Origin: Pseudoroseomonas cervicalis | GTDB lineage: Bacteria; Pseudomonadota; Alphaproteobacteria; Acetobacterales; Acetobacteraceae | Length of the DNA stretch: 64,000 nucleotides | Direction of reading: 5' to 3' | Assembly: GCF_030818485.1 (NCBI RefSeq) | Contig: NZ_JAUTAJ010000004.1 | Coordinates: forward strand, 558,001-622,000 | Shown here: piece after piece, positions 45,630 through 55,943 of the stretch | Numbering within the stretch: the first letter of the stretch is position 1 | Layout of the letters: the number at the start of each line of letters is the position of its first letter | Made by a program: the position numbers and the translations under genes | Notes under the pieces: generated by a model | Told to the model about the DNA's origin: nothing | Databases searched by the model: none | What the model saw: only the letters and a program-made list of their open reading frames with translations

Positions 45630-48224
45630 TCAGCCGCGATGGCTCTGCCCGTTGCTGGCGGGCAGCAGCGCCTGGCGCAGCCGCTCGAGCTCCGCCCGCG
45701 CGCGCAGCGCCAGATCGGCGCCCTCGCGCATCACCTCCTCGCGGCTCAGCTTGCGCCATTCGCCGCAGAGCCGGGTGATGCCGATGGCGCCGAGATTGGC
45801 GGCGCTGCTGCGCAGCGCATGCGCCTCGGCATGGAAGCGCGCCATGTCGCCCTGCAGCGCCGCCTGGCCGATCTCCTCGATCAGCCGGGCGGCGTCCTCG
45901 AGGAAGTCACGCGCCAGCTGCGCCAGGAAATCCTCGCCGCCCAGGCGGCGCAGATTCTCCACCGTCTCCCCGTCCAGCGCCGGGCCGCTGGCGCGGAAGC
46001 GGGGGTGGGAGGCGATCTCGGCCACCGCCGGGGCCAGGGCGGTGCCGGGGCGCGGCGGGCGCGCCTTCTCCTCGACCACGCGCAGCAGCGTCTCGGCCTC
46101 GATCGGCTTGACCAGATAGCCATCCATGCCGGCCTCCCGGCAGCTCCGCTCGGCCGTCTCGGTGGCGTCCGCCGTCAGCGCCAGGATCGGCAGATGCGGC
46201 TGGCCCAGCGCCATGACGCGGAACAGCTTGGTGGCCTCCAGCCCGTCCATCTCGGGCATGTTCAGGTCCATCAGCACCAGGTCGAGCCGCTCCGCCTCGC
46301 GCTCCAGCACGTCGAGGGCGATGTCGCCATTGTCGGCCAGCAGCACCTCATGCCCGCCGCGCTCCAGGATGCGGGCGAAGACGCGCTGGTTGACCCGGCT
46401 GTCATCGGCCACCAGCACCCGCAGCCGGCGGGAGGGCGCGGGCGGCGGCAGGGCGGGCTGGGCATCCGCCGCCGGCGCGTCGCTCTCGGCCGCGGCCGGT
46501 GCCGCCGCCGCTAGCGCGGCGGCGTTGTGCAGCGCATTGGCGATGGTCGCGTCGTCGGAGGCGGGCGGCAGCAGCGCGACGCAGGCCTGGCGCAGCGCCT
46601 CCTCCGGCAGGCCCTCCACCGGCTCGGCGGCGATCAGCAGGCGCGGATGCCGGGCATGCTCCTCCGGCGGCAGCGCCGCGCCGGCATAGGCCAGCAGCAG
46701 GCAGCGCCCCTCCGGCCCCTCGGGCCGGGCGCGCAGCAGCCGCAGCGCCTCGGCCGCATCGGCCGCCGGCCGCGCCTCGACGCCGAGCCCGGCCAGCCGC
46801 TCGGCCAGCGCCGCGGCGCGGATCGGCGCCGGGTCCAGCAGCACCACGGCGAGGCCCGCCAGCGCCGCCGGCGCCGCCTCGGCCGGCGCCACCGGCACCT
46901 CGAAATGGAAGGTGGCGCCCTCGCCGGGGGCGGAGCGCACGCCGATCGTGCCGCCCATCAGCTGCACCAGGCGGCGGCAGATGGCCAGCCCCAGCCCGGT
47001 GCCGCCGAAGCGGTTGATGATGCTGGAATCGGCCTGGGTGAAGGTCTCGAAGATGCGCTCCTGCGCCTCGGGCGCGATGCCGATGCCGCTGTCCGAGACC
47101 TCGGCGCGGAGCCTGAGCCCGCCGCCCGGCTGCGGCACGGCGTCCAGCGCCACCGTCACCCCGCCCTCGGCGGTGAATTTCACCGCATTGCCGGCCAGGT
47201 TCAGCAGCACATCCAGCAGATGCCGCCGGTCGCCGCGCAGCATGGCCGGGATGCGCGGCGTCAGATGCAGGGAGAAGCGCAGCCCCTTGTCGCGGCTCTG
47301 CGCCGCCAGCAGGGCGCGCAGCTCGGCCAGCAGGGCGGCGGGGGCGAATTCCACCTGCTCGGAGGGCATGCGCCCCGCCTCGATGCGCGACAGGTTCAGG
47401 ATGTCGTCGATCAGCGACAGCAGCGAGCGGGCGGCGCTGTCGACGGTGGCGAGCATCTCGCGCTGCTCGCCATCCAGCTTCGTGCCGCGCAGCAGCCCGC
47501 CCATGCCGATGATGGCGTTCAGCGGCGTGCGCAGCTCGTGGCTGACGCTGGCCAGGAACAGGGATTTGGCGCTGCTCGCCGCCTCGGCCTGCTGCTTGGC
47601 CTGGGACAGCTTGCGGATCAGCGTGCCGGCATAGAGCGGCAGGATCAGCAGCCCGACCCAGAGGCCGATGCCCAGATGCAGCTGCTCCTGCCAGAAGGGG
47701 GTGGCCAGCACCACCGCGCCGAAGCCGGCCAGCGCCCCCAGCATGGCGATGCGCAGCCAGGCCAGGCCGAAGCGGAAGCCATTGCCGAACACCACCCAGA
47801 GATAGACCGGCCAGAACATGGCCACGGCCTCGCCGCCCCAGTGCAGCTGCAGCGAGAGGAAGCCGCAATCCAGCAGCACCGCGGCCAGGCGCCGCGCCCG
47901 GTTGCTGGCGGGGAAGGCGATGATGTGCGCCAGCACGCCGATCGCCAGCAGGAAGAAGGCCGCCATGCCGGCCAGCGCCAGGCCGGGGCCGCCGCTGGCC
48001 CAGACCACCAGCAGGATGATGCCGCCGAAGACCAGGCGGTTCAGGCTCATCTCGTGCTCGCTGTCGGGGCGGGCGCGCAGCCGCGCCAGCAGCGGGCCGA
48101 ACAGCCGCGCCGCCAGGCCGCGCGCGCCGCGCGGCGGCGGCGCGGCCGGGGGCGCCGCGCCTGGCATGGCGGCCCCCGGCGCGGGCGGCGGGAGGGGCGG
48201 CGGCGCGGTCCGGGTCCAGGGCAT
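45630..48224 (-). CDS. RpfC-like hybrid sensor histidine kinase
   Basis: 864-residue DSF-sensor-type kinase. A proline-rich start leads to [18 protein letters not shown] (51-68), equivalent to the RADSEH motif just before the first TM of RpfC. Five TM segments span about 63-200. HisKA has [13 protein letters not shown] with H229; the ATPase has NLAGNAVKF (342-350) and [14 protein letters not shown] degenerate receiver without an acceptor Asp covers about 455-575. A true receiver has [11 protein letters not shown] (D653). The C-terminal Hpt has [10 protein letters not shown] (H802). Apart from the extra degenerate receiver this is the RpfC layout. It lies 11 bases downstream of the GGDEF-EAL gene. 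Confidence 0.85.
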   Translation of the reverse strand: MPWTRTAPPPLPPPAPGAAMPGAAPPAAPPPRGARGLAARLFGPLLARLRARPDSEHEMSLNRLVFGGIILLVVWASGGPGLALAGMAAFFLLAIGVLAHIIAFPASNRARRLAAVLLDCGFLSLQLHWGGEAVAMFWPVYLWVVFGNGFRFGLAWLRIAMLGALAGFGAVVLATPFWQEQLHLGIGLWVGLLILPLYAGTLIRKLSQAKQQAEAASSAKSLFLASVSHELRTPLNAIIGMGGLLRGTKLDGEQREMLATVDSAARSLLSLIDDILNLSRIEAGRMPSEQVEFAPAALLAELRALLAAQSRDKGLRFSLHLTPRIPAMLRGDRRHLLDVLLNLAGNAVKFTAEGGVTVALDAVPQPGGGLRLRAEVSDSGIGIAPEAQERIFETFTQADSSIINRFGGTGLGLAICRRLVQLMGGTIGVRSAPGEGATFHFEVPVAPAEAAPAALAGLAVVLLDPAPIRAAALAERLAGLGVEARPAADAAEALRLLRARPEGPEGRCLLLAYAGAALPPEEHARHPRLLIAAEPVEGLPEEALRQACVALLPPASDDATIANALHNAAALAAAAPAAAESDAPAADAQPALPPPAPSRRLRVLVADDSRVNQRVFARILERGGHEVLLADNGDIALDVLEREAERLDLVLMDLNMPEMDGLEATKLFRVMALGQPHLPILALTADATETAERSCREAGMDGYLVKPIEAETLLRVVEEKARPPRPGTALAPAVAEIASHPRFRASGPALDGETVENLRRLGGEDFLAQLARDFLEDAARLIEEIGQAALQGDMARFHAEAHALRSSAANLGAIGITRLCGEWRKLSREEVMREGADLALRARAELERLRQALLPASNGQSHRG

Positions 48225-48235
48225 GGCGGTCTCCC

Positions 48236-50608
48236 TCAGCCCTGGTCGGGGCGGTGATGGGCGGGCCCGCCGGCGCGCCGCGCCGCGCCGCCGCCCGGCG
48301 CGGCCTGCGCCTCGCCGGCGCCGCCGGCCTCGCGCGCCGTGTCGCGCTGCGCGTCCCGCGCCGTGTCGCGATGCGCTTCCCGCGCCGTGTCGCGATGCGC
48401 TTCCCGCGCCGTGTCGCGATGCGCCTCCCGCGCGGTGTCGCGCTGGGCGCGCGGCCGCGCCTCCTTCTGCCGCAGCAGCCGGGCGAAGCCCTCGGCCGGC
48501 AGCGCCTCGCTGAAATAGAAGCCCTGCACCTCGTCGCAGCCCTCGGCGCGCAGCCGGGCCAGCTGCGCCTCGGTCTCCACCCCCTCCGCCACCACCTGCA
48601 GCCGCAGCATGTGGCCGAGATCGACGATGGTGCGCACGATGGCGGCGTCGTTCGGCTCGCTGGTCATGCCGCGCACGAAGGACTGGTCGATCTTCAGCCG
48701 GTCGATCGGGAAGTTCTTCACATAGTTCAGCGAGGAATAGCCGGTGCCGAAATCATCGACCGAGATGCGCACGCCGAGCGCGCGCAGCGCCTGCAGGCCG
48801 GAGGCGGTGGCGGCGTCCTGCTCCATCAGGATGCCCTCGGTCAGCTCCAGGTCGAGCCGGTCCGGCGCCAGCCCGGTCTCGCGCAGCACCTCGGCCACCA
48901 GCGCCCGCACATCCTGGCGGCGGAACTGCACCGGGGAGAGGTTGACGCTGATGCGCACCGGCGGCAGCCCCTCCGCCGCCCAGGCGGCGGCCTGGCGGCA
49001 GGCCTCGCGCAGCACCCATTCATTGATCGGCACGATCAGCCCGGTCTCCTCGGCGATCGCCAGGAAGGTGCCGGGGCCCGACAGCCCATGCCCGTTGCGG
49101 CGCCAGCGCAGCAGCGCCTCCGCCCCGGTGACGCGGTTGCCGCGCAGGTCGATCTGCGGCTGGTAGTGCAGCTCGAACTCGCCGCGGCCGAGGGCGGCGC
49201 GCAGCTCGGCCTCGATCTGCATCGCCTCGCGCGCGCGGGCATCCATGGCGGCGGCGAAGAAGCGCCAGCCATGCCGCCCCTCCGCCTTGGCGCGGTACAT
49301 GGCGAGGTCGGCATTGCGCAGCAGCTCGTCCGGGTCGGCGCCGTCGCGCGGCGAGAGGGTGATGCCGATGCTGGCCGCCGCCGACAGGCTGTGGCCGTCG
49401 GAGAAGACCGGCTCGCCCAGCGCCGCCATGATGCGGCCGGCGAGCTCGGCGGCCTCGTCCGGGCCCTGGATGGCGGTCTGCACGATGGCGAATTCATCGC
49501 CGCCGAGCCGGGCGACCAGGTCCTCGGCCCGCGCCGTCATCTTCAGCCGCTGCGCGACGGTGCGCAGCAGCGCGTCGCCGACATGGTGGCCGAGCGCGTC
49601 ATTCACCGCCTTGAAGCGGTCGAGGTCGAGGAACAGCAGGGCGAAGGCATGGTCGCCGCGGCGGCCGCGCGCCAGCTCGCGGCGCAGCCGGTCGCGCAGG
49701 AAGGCGCGGTTGGGCAGGCCGGTCAGCGCGTCGTGATGCGCCATATGGCCGAGCCGGCGCTCGGCCAGCTTGCGGTCGGTGATCTCGAGCGAGGTGGTCA
49801 GCACCGCCACCACCTCGCCGCGGCCATTGTGCAGCGGCGCCTTGGTGGTGGAGAAGATGCGCGGCTGCCCGTCCGGCCCCTGGGTCTCCTCCTCCCGCCC
49901 CGGCAGCGGCTGGCCGGTCTCGAACACCAGCTGGTCGAGGGCGCGGGAGCGCGCGGCGCGCTCGCGGCTGAACAGCTGCTCGACCGGCTGGCCGGCCAGG
50001 GCGTCGGGGGTGGTGCCGGCGAAATCCGCCTGGGCGGCGTTGACGAAGACGCAGCGGCCCTGCCGGTCGGCGGCGCTGATCATGGCCGGCACGGTGTCGA
50101 TCACCTGGGCGAGCGCCGCCCGGCTGTCGCGCAGCATCTCCTCCCGCGCGCGGGTGCTGTGTTGCAGCGCCTGCTCCAGCGATTCGGCGCGGCGCTGGAT
50201 CACCTGCTGCTGCCAGCGCATGCGCAGCAGGTTGCGGGCCCGGGTGAGGAATTCGTAATGGTCGACCGGGCTCAGCAGGAAGTCGGTGGCGCCGGCCTCC
50301 AGCGCCCGCATCCGGTAGGCGCGGTCATTATAGGCGGTGATGACGATGACCGGCGCATCCGCCGCCCCCGGCGCGCCGCCCTGGGGCGGGGGCAGGGCGC
50401 GCAGCCGGCGGGTGAACTCGGCCCCGTCCATGCCGGGCATGCGGAAATCGGTCACCACCAGGTCGGCCTCGTGGCCGGCCAGCCAGTCCAGCGCCGCCTG
50501 CGGGTCGCCGAAGGCCTCGACATGCACGTCGCGCTCCAGCGACAGCGCCAGGCGGCTGAAGATGTCGCGGTTCGTGGTCCTGTCGTCCAGGATCAGGATG
50601 GTGGCCAT
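48236..50608 (-). CDS. response regulator with PAS, GGDEF and EAL domains (cyclic-di-GMP turnover)
   Basis: 790-residue cytoplasmic protein. Receiver at 1-125 (DD at 8-9; acceptor D54 in [12 protein letters not shown]). PAS at about 163-285. Diguanylate cyclase with intact GGDEF (369-373 in [10 protein letters not shown]). Phosphodiesterase with intact EAL (497-499 in TGAEALLRW) and [10 protein letters not shown]. Both catalytic signatures are kept, so it may make or degrade c-di-GMP. It is the upstream partner of the RpfC-like kinase and occupies the place of RpfG, which in Xanthomonas is a REC-HD-GYP protein. The C-terminus (721-761) carries five copies of an eight-residue repeat. A start at ATG 50608 suits the receiver N-terminus. 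Confidence 0.93.
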   Translation of the reverse strand: MATILILDDRTTNRDIFSRLALSLERDVHVEAFGDPQAALDWLAGHEADLVVTDFRMPGMDGAEFTRRLRALPPPQGGAPGAADAPVIVITAYNDRAYRMRALEAGATDFLLSPVDHYEFLTRARNLLRMRWQQQVIQRRAESLEQALQHSTRAREEMLRDSRAALAQVIDTVPAMISAADRQGRCVFVNAAQADFAGTTPDALAGQPVEQLFSRERAARSRALDQLVFETGQPLPGREEETQGPDGQPRIFSTTKAPLHNGRGEVVAVLTTSLEITDRKLAERRLGHMAHHDALTGLPNRAFLRDRLRRELARGRRGDHAFALLFLDLDRFKAVNDALGHHVGDALLRTVAQRLKMTARAEDLVARLGGDEFAIVQTAIQGPDEAAELAGRIMAALGEPVFSDGHSLSAAASIGITLSPRDGADPDELLRNADLAMYRAKAEGRHGWRFFAAAMDARAREAMQIEAELRAALGRGEFELHYQPQIDLRGNRVTGAEALLRWRRNGHGLSGPGTFLAIAEETGLIVPINEWVLREACRQAAAWAAEGLPPVRISVNLSPVQFRRQDVRALVAEVLRETGLAPDRLDLELTEGILMEQDAATASGLQALRALGVRISVDDFGTGYSSLNYVKNFPIDRLKIDQSFVRGMTSEPNDAAIVRTIVDLGHMLRLQVVAEGVETEAQLARLRAEGCDEVQGFYFSEALPAEGFARLLRQKEARPRAQRDTAREAHRDTAREAHRDTAREAHRDTARDAQRDTAREAGGAGEAQAAPGGGAARRAGGPAHHRPDQG
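48327..48446 (-). repeat. five 24-base tandem repeats inside the GGDEF-EAL gene
   Basis: Five in-frame 24-base units encode [16 protein letters not shown]. The invariant core GTGTCGCG recurs at 48339, 48363, 48387, 48411 and 48435, exactly 24 bases apart. The middle units are nearly identical in DNA, which suggests recent slippage. The peptide is charged, helical and likely a flexible tail. Confidence 0.92.
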
Positions 50609-50787
50609 GACGCTCCGGGGGCCGGCCGCACAGGGCCGCGAAACGGGACAATCTGCCGGGTCGGCCCCCTCTCCTGGGGGCCGGCCCGGCCGGGCTGGGC
50701 GGCGCGGGGCGCTCTCTTGCCGAGGCAGGGGGGGCTCTGTAGCGTCCTGCGGCCGCGCCGAAGCGCCGCCGGCCAGGAGGATCCGCC

Positions 50788-51531
50788 ATGCTCGACCTGT
50801 ATTACTGGACCACGCCGAACGGCCACAAGGTTACCATGCTGCTCGAGGAAGCGGGGCTGCCATACCGCCTGGTCCCGGTGAACATCGGTAAGGGCGAGCA
50901 GTTCCATCCCGATTTCCTCGCCATCGCCCCCAACAACCGCATCCCGGCCCTGGTCGACCATGCCCCGGCCGGCGGGGGCGCCCCTGTCTCGCTGTTCGAG
51001 AGCGGGGCGATCCTGCTCTATCTGGCGGACAAGATCGGCCGTTTCATCCCGTCCCCGGCGGAGGTTGCCGCGCGGGCCGAGGTGCTGCAATGGCTGTTCT
51101 GGCAGATGGGGGGGCTCGGCCCCATGGCCGGGCAGAACCACCATTTCTCCCAGTATGCGCCGGAGAAGATCCCCTACGCCATCGACCGCTATGTGCGGGA
51201 GACCAACCGCCTCTATGGCGTGCTGGACCGCCGGCTGAAGGGGCGCGACTTCGTCGCCGGGCCGGACTACTCCATCGCCGACATGGCGATCTATCCCTGG
51301 ATCGTGCCCTATGCGCGGCAGGGCCAGAATCTGGAGGATTTCCCCGAGCTCGCCCGCTGGTTCAGCGCCATCCAGGCGCGGCCGGCGACGCTCGCCGCCT
51401 ATGCCCGCGCCGCCGAGATCAACCCGACCAGCGCCGCGACGGTGAACGAGCAGTCCCGCGCCATCCTGTTCGGCCAGACCGCAAACAGCGTCGCCATCGG
51501 CGAGGCCGCCTCCGCCGCGGCGAAGGGCTGA
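50788..51531 (+). CDS. glutathione S-transferase, YfcG/YghU-like
   Basis: 247-residue GST. The N-terminal thioredoxin-like domain has YYWTTPNGHKVTMLLEE (5-21) and the GSH-binding NNRIPALVD and LFESGAILLYLA. The C-terminal helical domain has WLFWQMGGLGPMAGQNHHF, characteristic of the Nu-class YfcG/YghU enzymes, which act as GSH-dependent disulfide reductases. The start at ATG 50788 follows AGGAGG. It is followed three bases later by a second GST gene. Confidence 0.92.
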   Translation: MLDLYYWTTPNGHKVTMLLEEAGLPYRLVPVNIGKGEQFHPDFLAIAPNNRIPALVDHAPAGGGAPVSLFESGAILLYLADKIGRFIPSPAEVAARAEVLQWLFWQMGGLGPMAGQNHHFSQYAPEKIPYAIDRYVRETNRLYGVLDRRLKGRDFVAGPDYSIADMAIYPWIVPYARQGQNLEDFPELARWFSAIQARPATLAAYARAAEINPTSAATVNEQSRAILFGQTANSVAIGEAASAAAKG

Positions 51532-51534
51532 GCC

Positions 51535-52224
51535 GTGGCGCGCCGCCTCTACGAGCTGGCGGGGCAGGACCCCGACCGGCGCTTCAGCCCCTATTGCTGG
51601 CGCATCCGCATGGCGCTGGCGCATAAGGGGCTGGAGGTCGAGTGCCTGCCCTGGCGCTTCACCGAGGGCGCGGCCCTGGCCTTCTCCGGCCAGGACAAGG
51701 TGCCGGTGCTGGTCGATGGCGAGCGCGTGATCGCCGATTCCTGGGCCATCGCCGCCTATCTGGAGGCCGCCTATCCGGAGCGCCCAGCGCTGTTCGCCGG
51801 CGGCGATGCCCGCCCCGCCCGCTTCCTGACCGCCTGGGCCGACACGGTGCTGAATGCCGGGCTGGCGCGGCTGATCGTCAGCGACATTCCGCGCTGGCTG
51901 ACGCCCGAGCAGGCCGCCTATTTCCGCCAGAGCCGCGAGGCGCGCTTCGGCATGAGCCTGGAGGCGCTGACCGATGGGCGGGAGGCGCGGCTGCCCGCCT
52001 TCCGCGCCAGCATGGCGCCGCTGCGCCTGGTGCTGCGCGAGCAGCCCTTCCTGGGCGGGGCTGGGCCCGACTATGGCGACTACGCCGTGTTCGGCAGCCT
52101 GCAATGGGCGCGCTGCGTCTCCGAGCTCAGCCTGTTCGAGCATGGCGACCCGGTCATCGCCTGGCGCGAGCGCATGCTGGACCTGTTCGGCGGGCTGGCG
52201 CGCGCGGCGCCGCATTGCGGCTAG
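51535..52224 (+). CDS. glutathione S-transferase family protein (LigE/beta-etherase-like)
   Basis: 229-residue GST-fold protein starting at GTG 51535, directly after the previous GST. The N-terminal domain reads RFSPYCWRIRMALAHKGLEV, with a catalytic-site Ser-Pro-Tyr, then KVPVLVDGERVIADSWAIAAYLE. The C-terminal half includes DYGDYAVFGSLQWAR. The order of these motifs is closest to the LigE-like branch of GSTs. The substrate is unknown, and involvement in lignin-ether cleavage should not be assumed. Confidence 0.85.
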   Translation: MARRLYELAGQDPDRRFSPYCWRIRMALAHKGLEVECLPWRFTEGAALAFSGQDKVPVLVDGERVIADSWAIAAYLEAAYPERPALFAGGDARPARFLTAWADTVLNAGLARLIVSDIPRWLTPEQAAYFRQSREARFGMSLEALTDGREARLPAFRASMAPLRLVLREQPFLGGAGPDYGDYAVFGSLQWARCVSELSLFEHGDPVIAWRERMLDLFGGLARAAPHCG

Positions 52225-52409
52225 GCCGGGCCGGCCGCTGAGCCGCGGCGGGCCCGCGCGCGCGGCCCATGCCGGTCTCGGGCGCCGATCCGGCCGCCGG
52301 CGCCAGGCCGGCGCCGCGCCGCGCTCCCTTCCGCCGCGGCCCGCCCCGGCCCATATGCGGGGCGGACCGCACGGCCCCGCCCGTGCCGGCCGCATGGGAG
52401 AGGAGAGGA

Positions 52410-53684
52410 TTGGACCGCAGCCGCACAGCCCCGCCGGGTGAGGACGCGCCGCAGCGCGCGGGCGCCGGGCGCCGCGCCCTGCTGCGCGGCCTGGCCGGCA
52501 GCGCCGCCCTGGCCGCCATGCCCGCCCGCGCCCAGCCCCTGCCCACCGGCCCGTGGGAGCGTGTGGTGGCGCGGGCCCGCAATCAGGTGGTGCATTTCCA
52601 TGCCCTGGGCGGCGATGCGGCGATGGATGCCTATATCGCCTGGGGGGCGGCGCGGCTGCGCCGCAGCCATGGCATCACCCTGCGCCATATCCGCCTGCGC
52701 GCCCTGGCCGAGGGCGTGGCGCGGCTGGCGGCGGAGCGCGCGGCCGGCCGCGACCGCGGCGGCGCCATCGACCTGCTCTGGTGCGAGGGCCAGCCCTTCC
52801 TGGCGCTGAAGCAGCAGGGGCTGCTGCGCCGCTTCGCCTATGAGCTGCCGAATTTCGCCCTCGTCGACACCGTGGGCAAGCCGGCCACGGCGCTGCATCA
52901 CAGCGTGGCGGTGGAGGGCTATGGCGCGCCCTGGCGCATGACCCAGCTGGTCTTCCTGTATGACAGCGCGCGCCTGCCGCGGCCGCCGCTCTCCATGCTG
53001 GCCATGCCCGACTGGGCGCGTGAGCATCCCGGGCGGCTGACCCATCCGCAGCCGCGCGACCCGCTCGGCGCCGGTTTCCTGACCCAGGCGCTGTACGAGA
53101 TGGTGGCGCATCCCCGCGTGCTGGCGGCGCCGGCCACCGACGACAACGCCGCCCTGGTCACCGCCCCCTTCTGGGAATGGTATGGCGCGCTGCGGCCGCA
53201 TCTCTGGCGCCAGGGCCGCGCCTTCCCGCCCGATGCCGCGGCGCAGCGCCAGCTGCTGCGGGAGGGGGAGACCGACATCGCCATCGCCGCCGGCCCGGCC
53301 GATGGCTCCGCCGCCATCGCCCATGGCCTGCTGCCCGAGACGGTGCGCAGCTATGTGCCCACCATCGGCAGCATCGGCAGCGCCTCCTTCCTGGCCATCC
53401 CGGCCAATGCGGCGCAGCCCGAGGCGGCGATGCTGGCGGCCAATTTCTTCCTCTCGCCCGAGGCGCAGGCGCATGCCCAGGACCCGGCGGTGCTGGGCAG
53501 CCCGACCGTGCTCGACCTCGACCGCCTGTCCGAGGCCGACCAGCAGCGTTTCGCGGCGCTGCCGCGCGGGGTCGCGACGCTGAGCAACGCGGCGCTGGGC
53601 CGCCCGCTGCCCGAGCCGCATCCGAGCTGGGCGGCGCGGCTGACCGAGGAATGGGAGCGCCGCATCGCCCTGCCGATGCGCTGA
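52410..53684 (+). CDS. YnjB-family ABC transporter substrate-binding protein
   Basis: Periplasmic binding protein of 424 residues. I choose TTG 52410, preceded by GAGAGGAGAGG. It yields a twin-arginine-like signal (GRRALLRGLAGSAALAAMPARA) after an unusually long polar N-region. The mature start VVHFHALGGDAAMDAYIAWG resembles YnjB (a tryptophan/glycine-rich strand followed by YIxW). LLWCEGQPFLALKQQGLL and FAYELPNFALVD match further. The ligand is unknown (thiamine-like has been proposed for the family). Permease and ATPase genes are absent here. Confidence 0.8.
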   Translation: MDRSRTAPPGEDAPQRAGAGRRALLRGLAGSAALAAMPARAQPLPTGPWERVVARARNQVVHFHALGGDAAMDAYIAWGAARLRRSHGITLRHIRLRALAEGVARLAAERAAGRDRGGAIDLLWCEGQPFLALKQQGLLRRFAYELPNFALVDTVGKPATALHHSVAVEGYGAPWRMTQLVFLYDSARLPRPPLSMLAMPDWAREHPGRLTHPQPRDPLGAGFLTQALYEMVAHPRVLAAPATDDNAALVTAPFWEWYGALRPHLWRQGRAFPPDAAAQRQLLREGETDIAIAAGPADGSAAIAHGLLPETVRSYVPTIGSIGSASFLAIPANAAQPEAAMLAANFFLSPEAQAHAQDPAVLGSPTVLDLDRLSEADQQRFAALPRGVATLSNAALGRPLPEPHPSWAARLTEEWERRIALPMR

Positions 53685-53771
53685 GGCCGCCGGCCAAGGT
53701 GAAGCGCGGCGGGCAACCCTGAGCGGGGCGGGACCGTTGCCAAGGTATCGCCAACTGGCAAGGAGACCCGC

Positions 53772-54257
53772 ATGCAGAGCGAAACCATCTGGCTGAATGG
53801 CGGCGGTGGCGTGCCGAACAATCCCCGGCTGCCGGTGCTGCTGTACCGCGCCAGCTTCTCGGCCGGCGCGCCGGAGGCGGTGGAGGCGCTGTTCGGCCGC
53901 CATGGCTGGCCGCCGGCCTGGCGCGACGGCATCCACCCTTATGTGCATTTCCACACCACGGCGCATGAGGCGCTGGGCATCGCCGAGGGCGCGGTGCGGG
54001 TGCAGCTGGGCGGCCCCGAAGGGCCGGAGCTGTCGCTCACGGCCGGCGATGTCGTGGTGCTGCCGGCCGGCACCGGCCATCAATGCCTGGATGCCAGCGA
54101 GGATCTGCTGGTGGTGGGCGCCTATCCCAATGGCCAGGTGCCGGACCAGCGCCGTGCCTCGCCCGAGCAGGCGGCGGAAGCCCGCGCCCGCATCGCCCGC
54201 CTGCCGGATCCGCCGGGCAGCCCGGTGACCGGCGAGCCCTATCCGCGCCGGCCGTAA
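53772..54257 (+). CDS. cupin-domain protein (YjlB type)
   Basis: 161-residue single-cupin protein. HPYVHFHTTAHEALGIAEG supplies the metal-binding His-x-His and Glu of cupin motif 1. AGDVVVLPAGTGHQCLD supplies the second motif His. The N-terminus NPRLPVLLYRASF and C-terminus VGAYPNGQVPDQ are as in Bacillus YjlB-like proteins of unknown function. The start at ATG 53772 has AAGGAG seven bases upstream. It stands alone between the binding protein and thiE. Confidence 0.9.
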   Translation: MQSETIWLNGGGGVPNNPRLPVLLYRASFSAGAPEAVEALFGRHGWPPAWRDGIHPYVHFHTTAHEALGIAEGAVRVQLGGPEGPELSLTAGDVVVLPAGTGHQCLDASEDLLVVGAYPNGQVPDQRRASPEQAAEARARIARLPDPPGSPVTGEPYPRRP

Positions 54258-54312
54258 GGGCCGGGTTTCGCGGCGCCGCCGGGCGGGCGGCGGCGTCGCG
54301 GACGCAGCCGCC

Positions 54313-54984
54313 TCAGGCGGCGGCGATCGCCGCGTTCATCGCCCGCACCCCGGCCGCCGGCCCCTCGGGATGGTTCCAGACGGCGCCGACGACCGCCAGG
54401 AAATCCGCCCCCGCCCGCACCAGCGGCGCGCAATTGGCCGCGCTGATGCCGCCAATGGCGACCGAGGGCAGCTCGAACATCTCGCTCCACCATTCGAGGA
54501 TCCCGGGTTCGGCCCGGTGCTCCGCATTCTTGGTGGTGGTGGGGAAGAAGGCGCCGAAGGCCACGTAATCCGCGCCGACCTCGCCGGCTTCCATCGCCAG
54601 GTGCCGGCTGCCATGGCAGGTGATGCCGAGCATCCGGTCGGGCCCCAGCAGCTTGCGGGCGCGGGCATGGTCGCCATCGGACTGGCCGAGATGCGCGCCG
54701 TCGCAGCCGGTCTGCACGGCCAGATCCGCGCGGTCGTTCAGCAGGAAGGCGACATCGCGCGATTGCGCCACCGGGCGCAGGAGGTCGATGGCGCGCCGCA
54801 GCGCGTCGTCCTCCACATCCTTCAGCCGCAGCTGCAGCGCGGCGACATCGCCGGCATCGAGCGCCCGCGCCAGCGGATCGGCGAAAGCGGCCGGGTCCAG
54901 GGCAGGGGGCGTGATGAGGTAAAGGCGGCAGCGGGTCTCCCCGCCGCCGCCCTTGGTCTCCTCCGCCGGGGCGGAGCCGGCCAT
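54313..54984 (-). CDS. thiE: thiamine phosphate synthase
   Basis: TIM-barrel enzyme joining HMP-pyrophosphate and thiazole phosphate to thiamine phosphate. 223 residues from ATG 54984, which overlaps the aldolase stop by one base (TGATG). Motifs: LQLRLKDV, the diphosphate/Mg pocket in [54 protein letters not shown] and [14 protein letters not shown]. It is co-transcribed with fba; no other thi gene is nearby. Confidence 0.93.
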   Translation of the reverse strand: MAGSAPAEETKGGGGETRCRLYLITPPALDPAAFADPLARALDAGDVAALQLRLKDVEDDALRRAIDLLRPVAQSRDVAFLLNDRADLAVQTGCDGAHLGQSDGDHARARKLLGPDRMLGITCHGSRHLAMEAGEVGADYVAFGAFFPTTTKNAEHRAEPGILEWWSEMFELPSVAIGGISAANCAPLVRAGADFLAVVGAVWNHPEGPAAGVRAMNAAIAAA

Positions 54985-55907
54985 CAGGCGACCGGCGACT
55001 TGTAGACGGCGATGATGTCGGACAGCAGCTTCAGCGCCTCTTCCTTCGGGCGCTGGAAGGTGTTGCGGCCGATGATCGAGCCGTTGCCGCCGCCATTGTG
55101 GATGCCGCGCGCCATCTCGACCATCGACTCGGCGGTGCCCGCCTCGCCGCCCGAGAACACCACCAGGCGACGGCCGCCGAAGCAGGCATCGACCACGTGC
55201 TTGATGCGCAGCGCCAGCGTCGAGGCGTCGACCGGGTTCTTCTCGTAGGTCTTCTTGGCGGCGTCCAGGAAGATGGCGTCGGTCGGCGGCTTCACCTTGA
55301 TGATGTGCGCGCCGGTCAGCGCCGCCATGTGCGCGGCATAGGCGCAGATGTCGAGCGCCGTCTCGCCCACCTTGTCCAGCATCGGGCCGCGCGGATAGCT
55401 CCACACCACCACGGCGAGGCCGGCGGCCTTCGCCTCGGCGGCGAGCTCGCGCAGCTCCTCCATCATCTCGAACTGGTATTCGGAGCCCGGATAGATGGTG
55501 AAGCCGATGGCCGAGCAGCCGAGGCGCAGCGCGTCGGCGACCGTCGCCGTCACCGCCTGGTCCTTGGTGGTGGACAGGCTGTTCGAGCTGTTCACCTTCA
55601 GGATGGTCGGGATGGCGCCGGCATAGGTGGAAGCGCCCGCCTCGATCATGCCGAGCGGCGCGGCATAGGCGGAGAGACCCGCCTCGATCGCCAGCTCGAA
55701 ATGGTAGCGCGGGTCATAGGCGGCGGGGTTCGGGGCGAAGCTGCGCGCGGGGCCGTGCTCGAAGCCCTGGTCCACCGGCAGGATGACCAGGCGGCCGGTG
55801 CCGCGGAGCTGGCCCTCCATCAGGATGCGGGCGAGATTCGCCTTGGTGCCGGGATTGTCGCTCTCATACCAGGAGAGGATTTCCTTCACACGGCGCGTGA
55901 GCTTCAT
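54984..55907 (-). CDS. class I fructose-bisphosphate aldolase (DhnA/FbaB type)
   Basis: Schiff-base aldolase of glycolysis and gluconeogenesis, 307 residues. [21 protein letters not shown] (near 40-60) is diagnostic of the DhnA-type class I family. The Schiff-base lysine is in [10 protein letters not shown] (K204 or K206). VFSGGEAG and [14 protein letters not shown] bind the phosphate. The start at ATG 55907 ([11 protein letters not shown]) has GGAAGGAC upstream. It is translationally coupled to thiE downstream. Confidence 0.94.
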   Translation of the reverse strand: MKLTRRVKEILSWYESDNPGTKANLARILMEGQLRGTGRLVILPVDQGFEHGPARSFAPNPAAYDPRYHFELAIEAGLSAYAAPLGMIEAGASTYAGAIPTILKVNSSNSLSTTKDQAVTATVADALRLGCSAIGFTIYPGSEYQFEMMEELRELAAEAKAAGLAVVVWSYPRGPMLDKVGETALDICAYAAHMAALTGAHIIKVKPPTDAIFLDAAKKTYEKNPVDASTLALRIKHVVDACFGGRRLVVFSGGEAGTAESMVEMARGIHNGGGNGSIIGRNTFQRPKEEALKLLSDIIAVYKSPVA

Positions 55908-55943
55908 GGTCCGTCCTTCCGTTACGGCGAGGTTGATGCGGCT

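Noticed and set aside
48327..48446. CRISPR-like short regular repeats
   Set aside because: The 24-base units are contiguous without spacers, in frame, and inside a coding gene.
52225..52409. A longer N-terminus of the YnjB-like protein from ATG 52269
   Set aside because: The extra 47 residues are Arg/Pro/Gly low complexity, whereas TTG 52410 has a purine-rich ribosome-binding site and leads to a twin-arginine-like signal.
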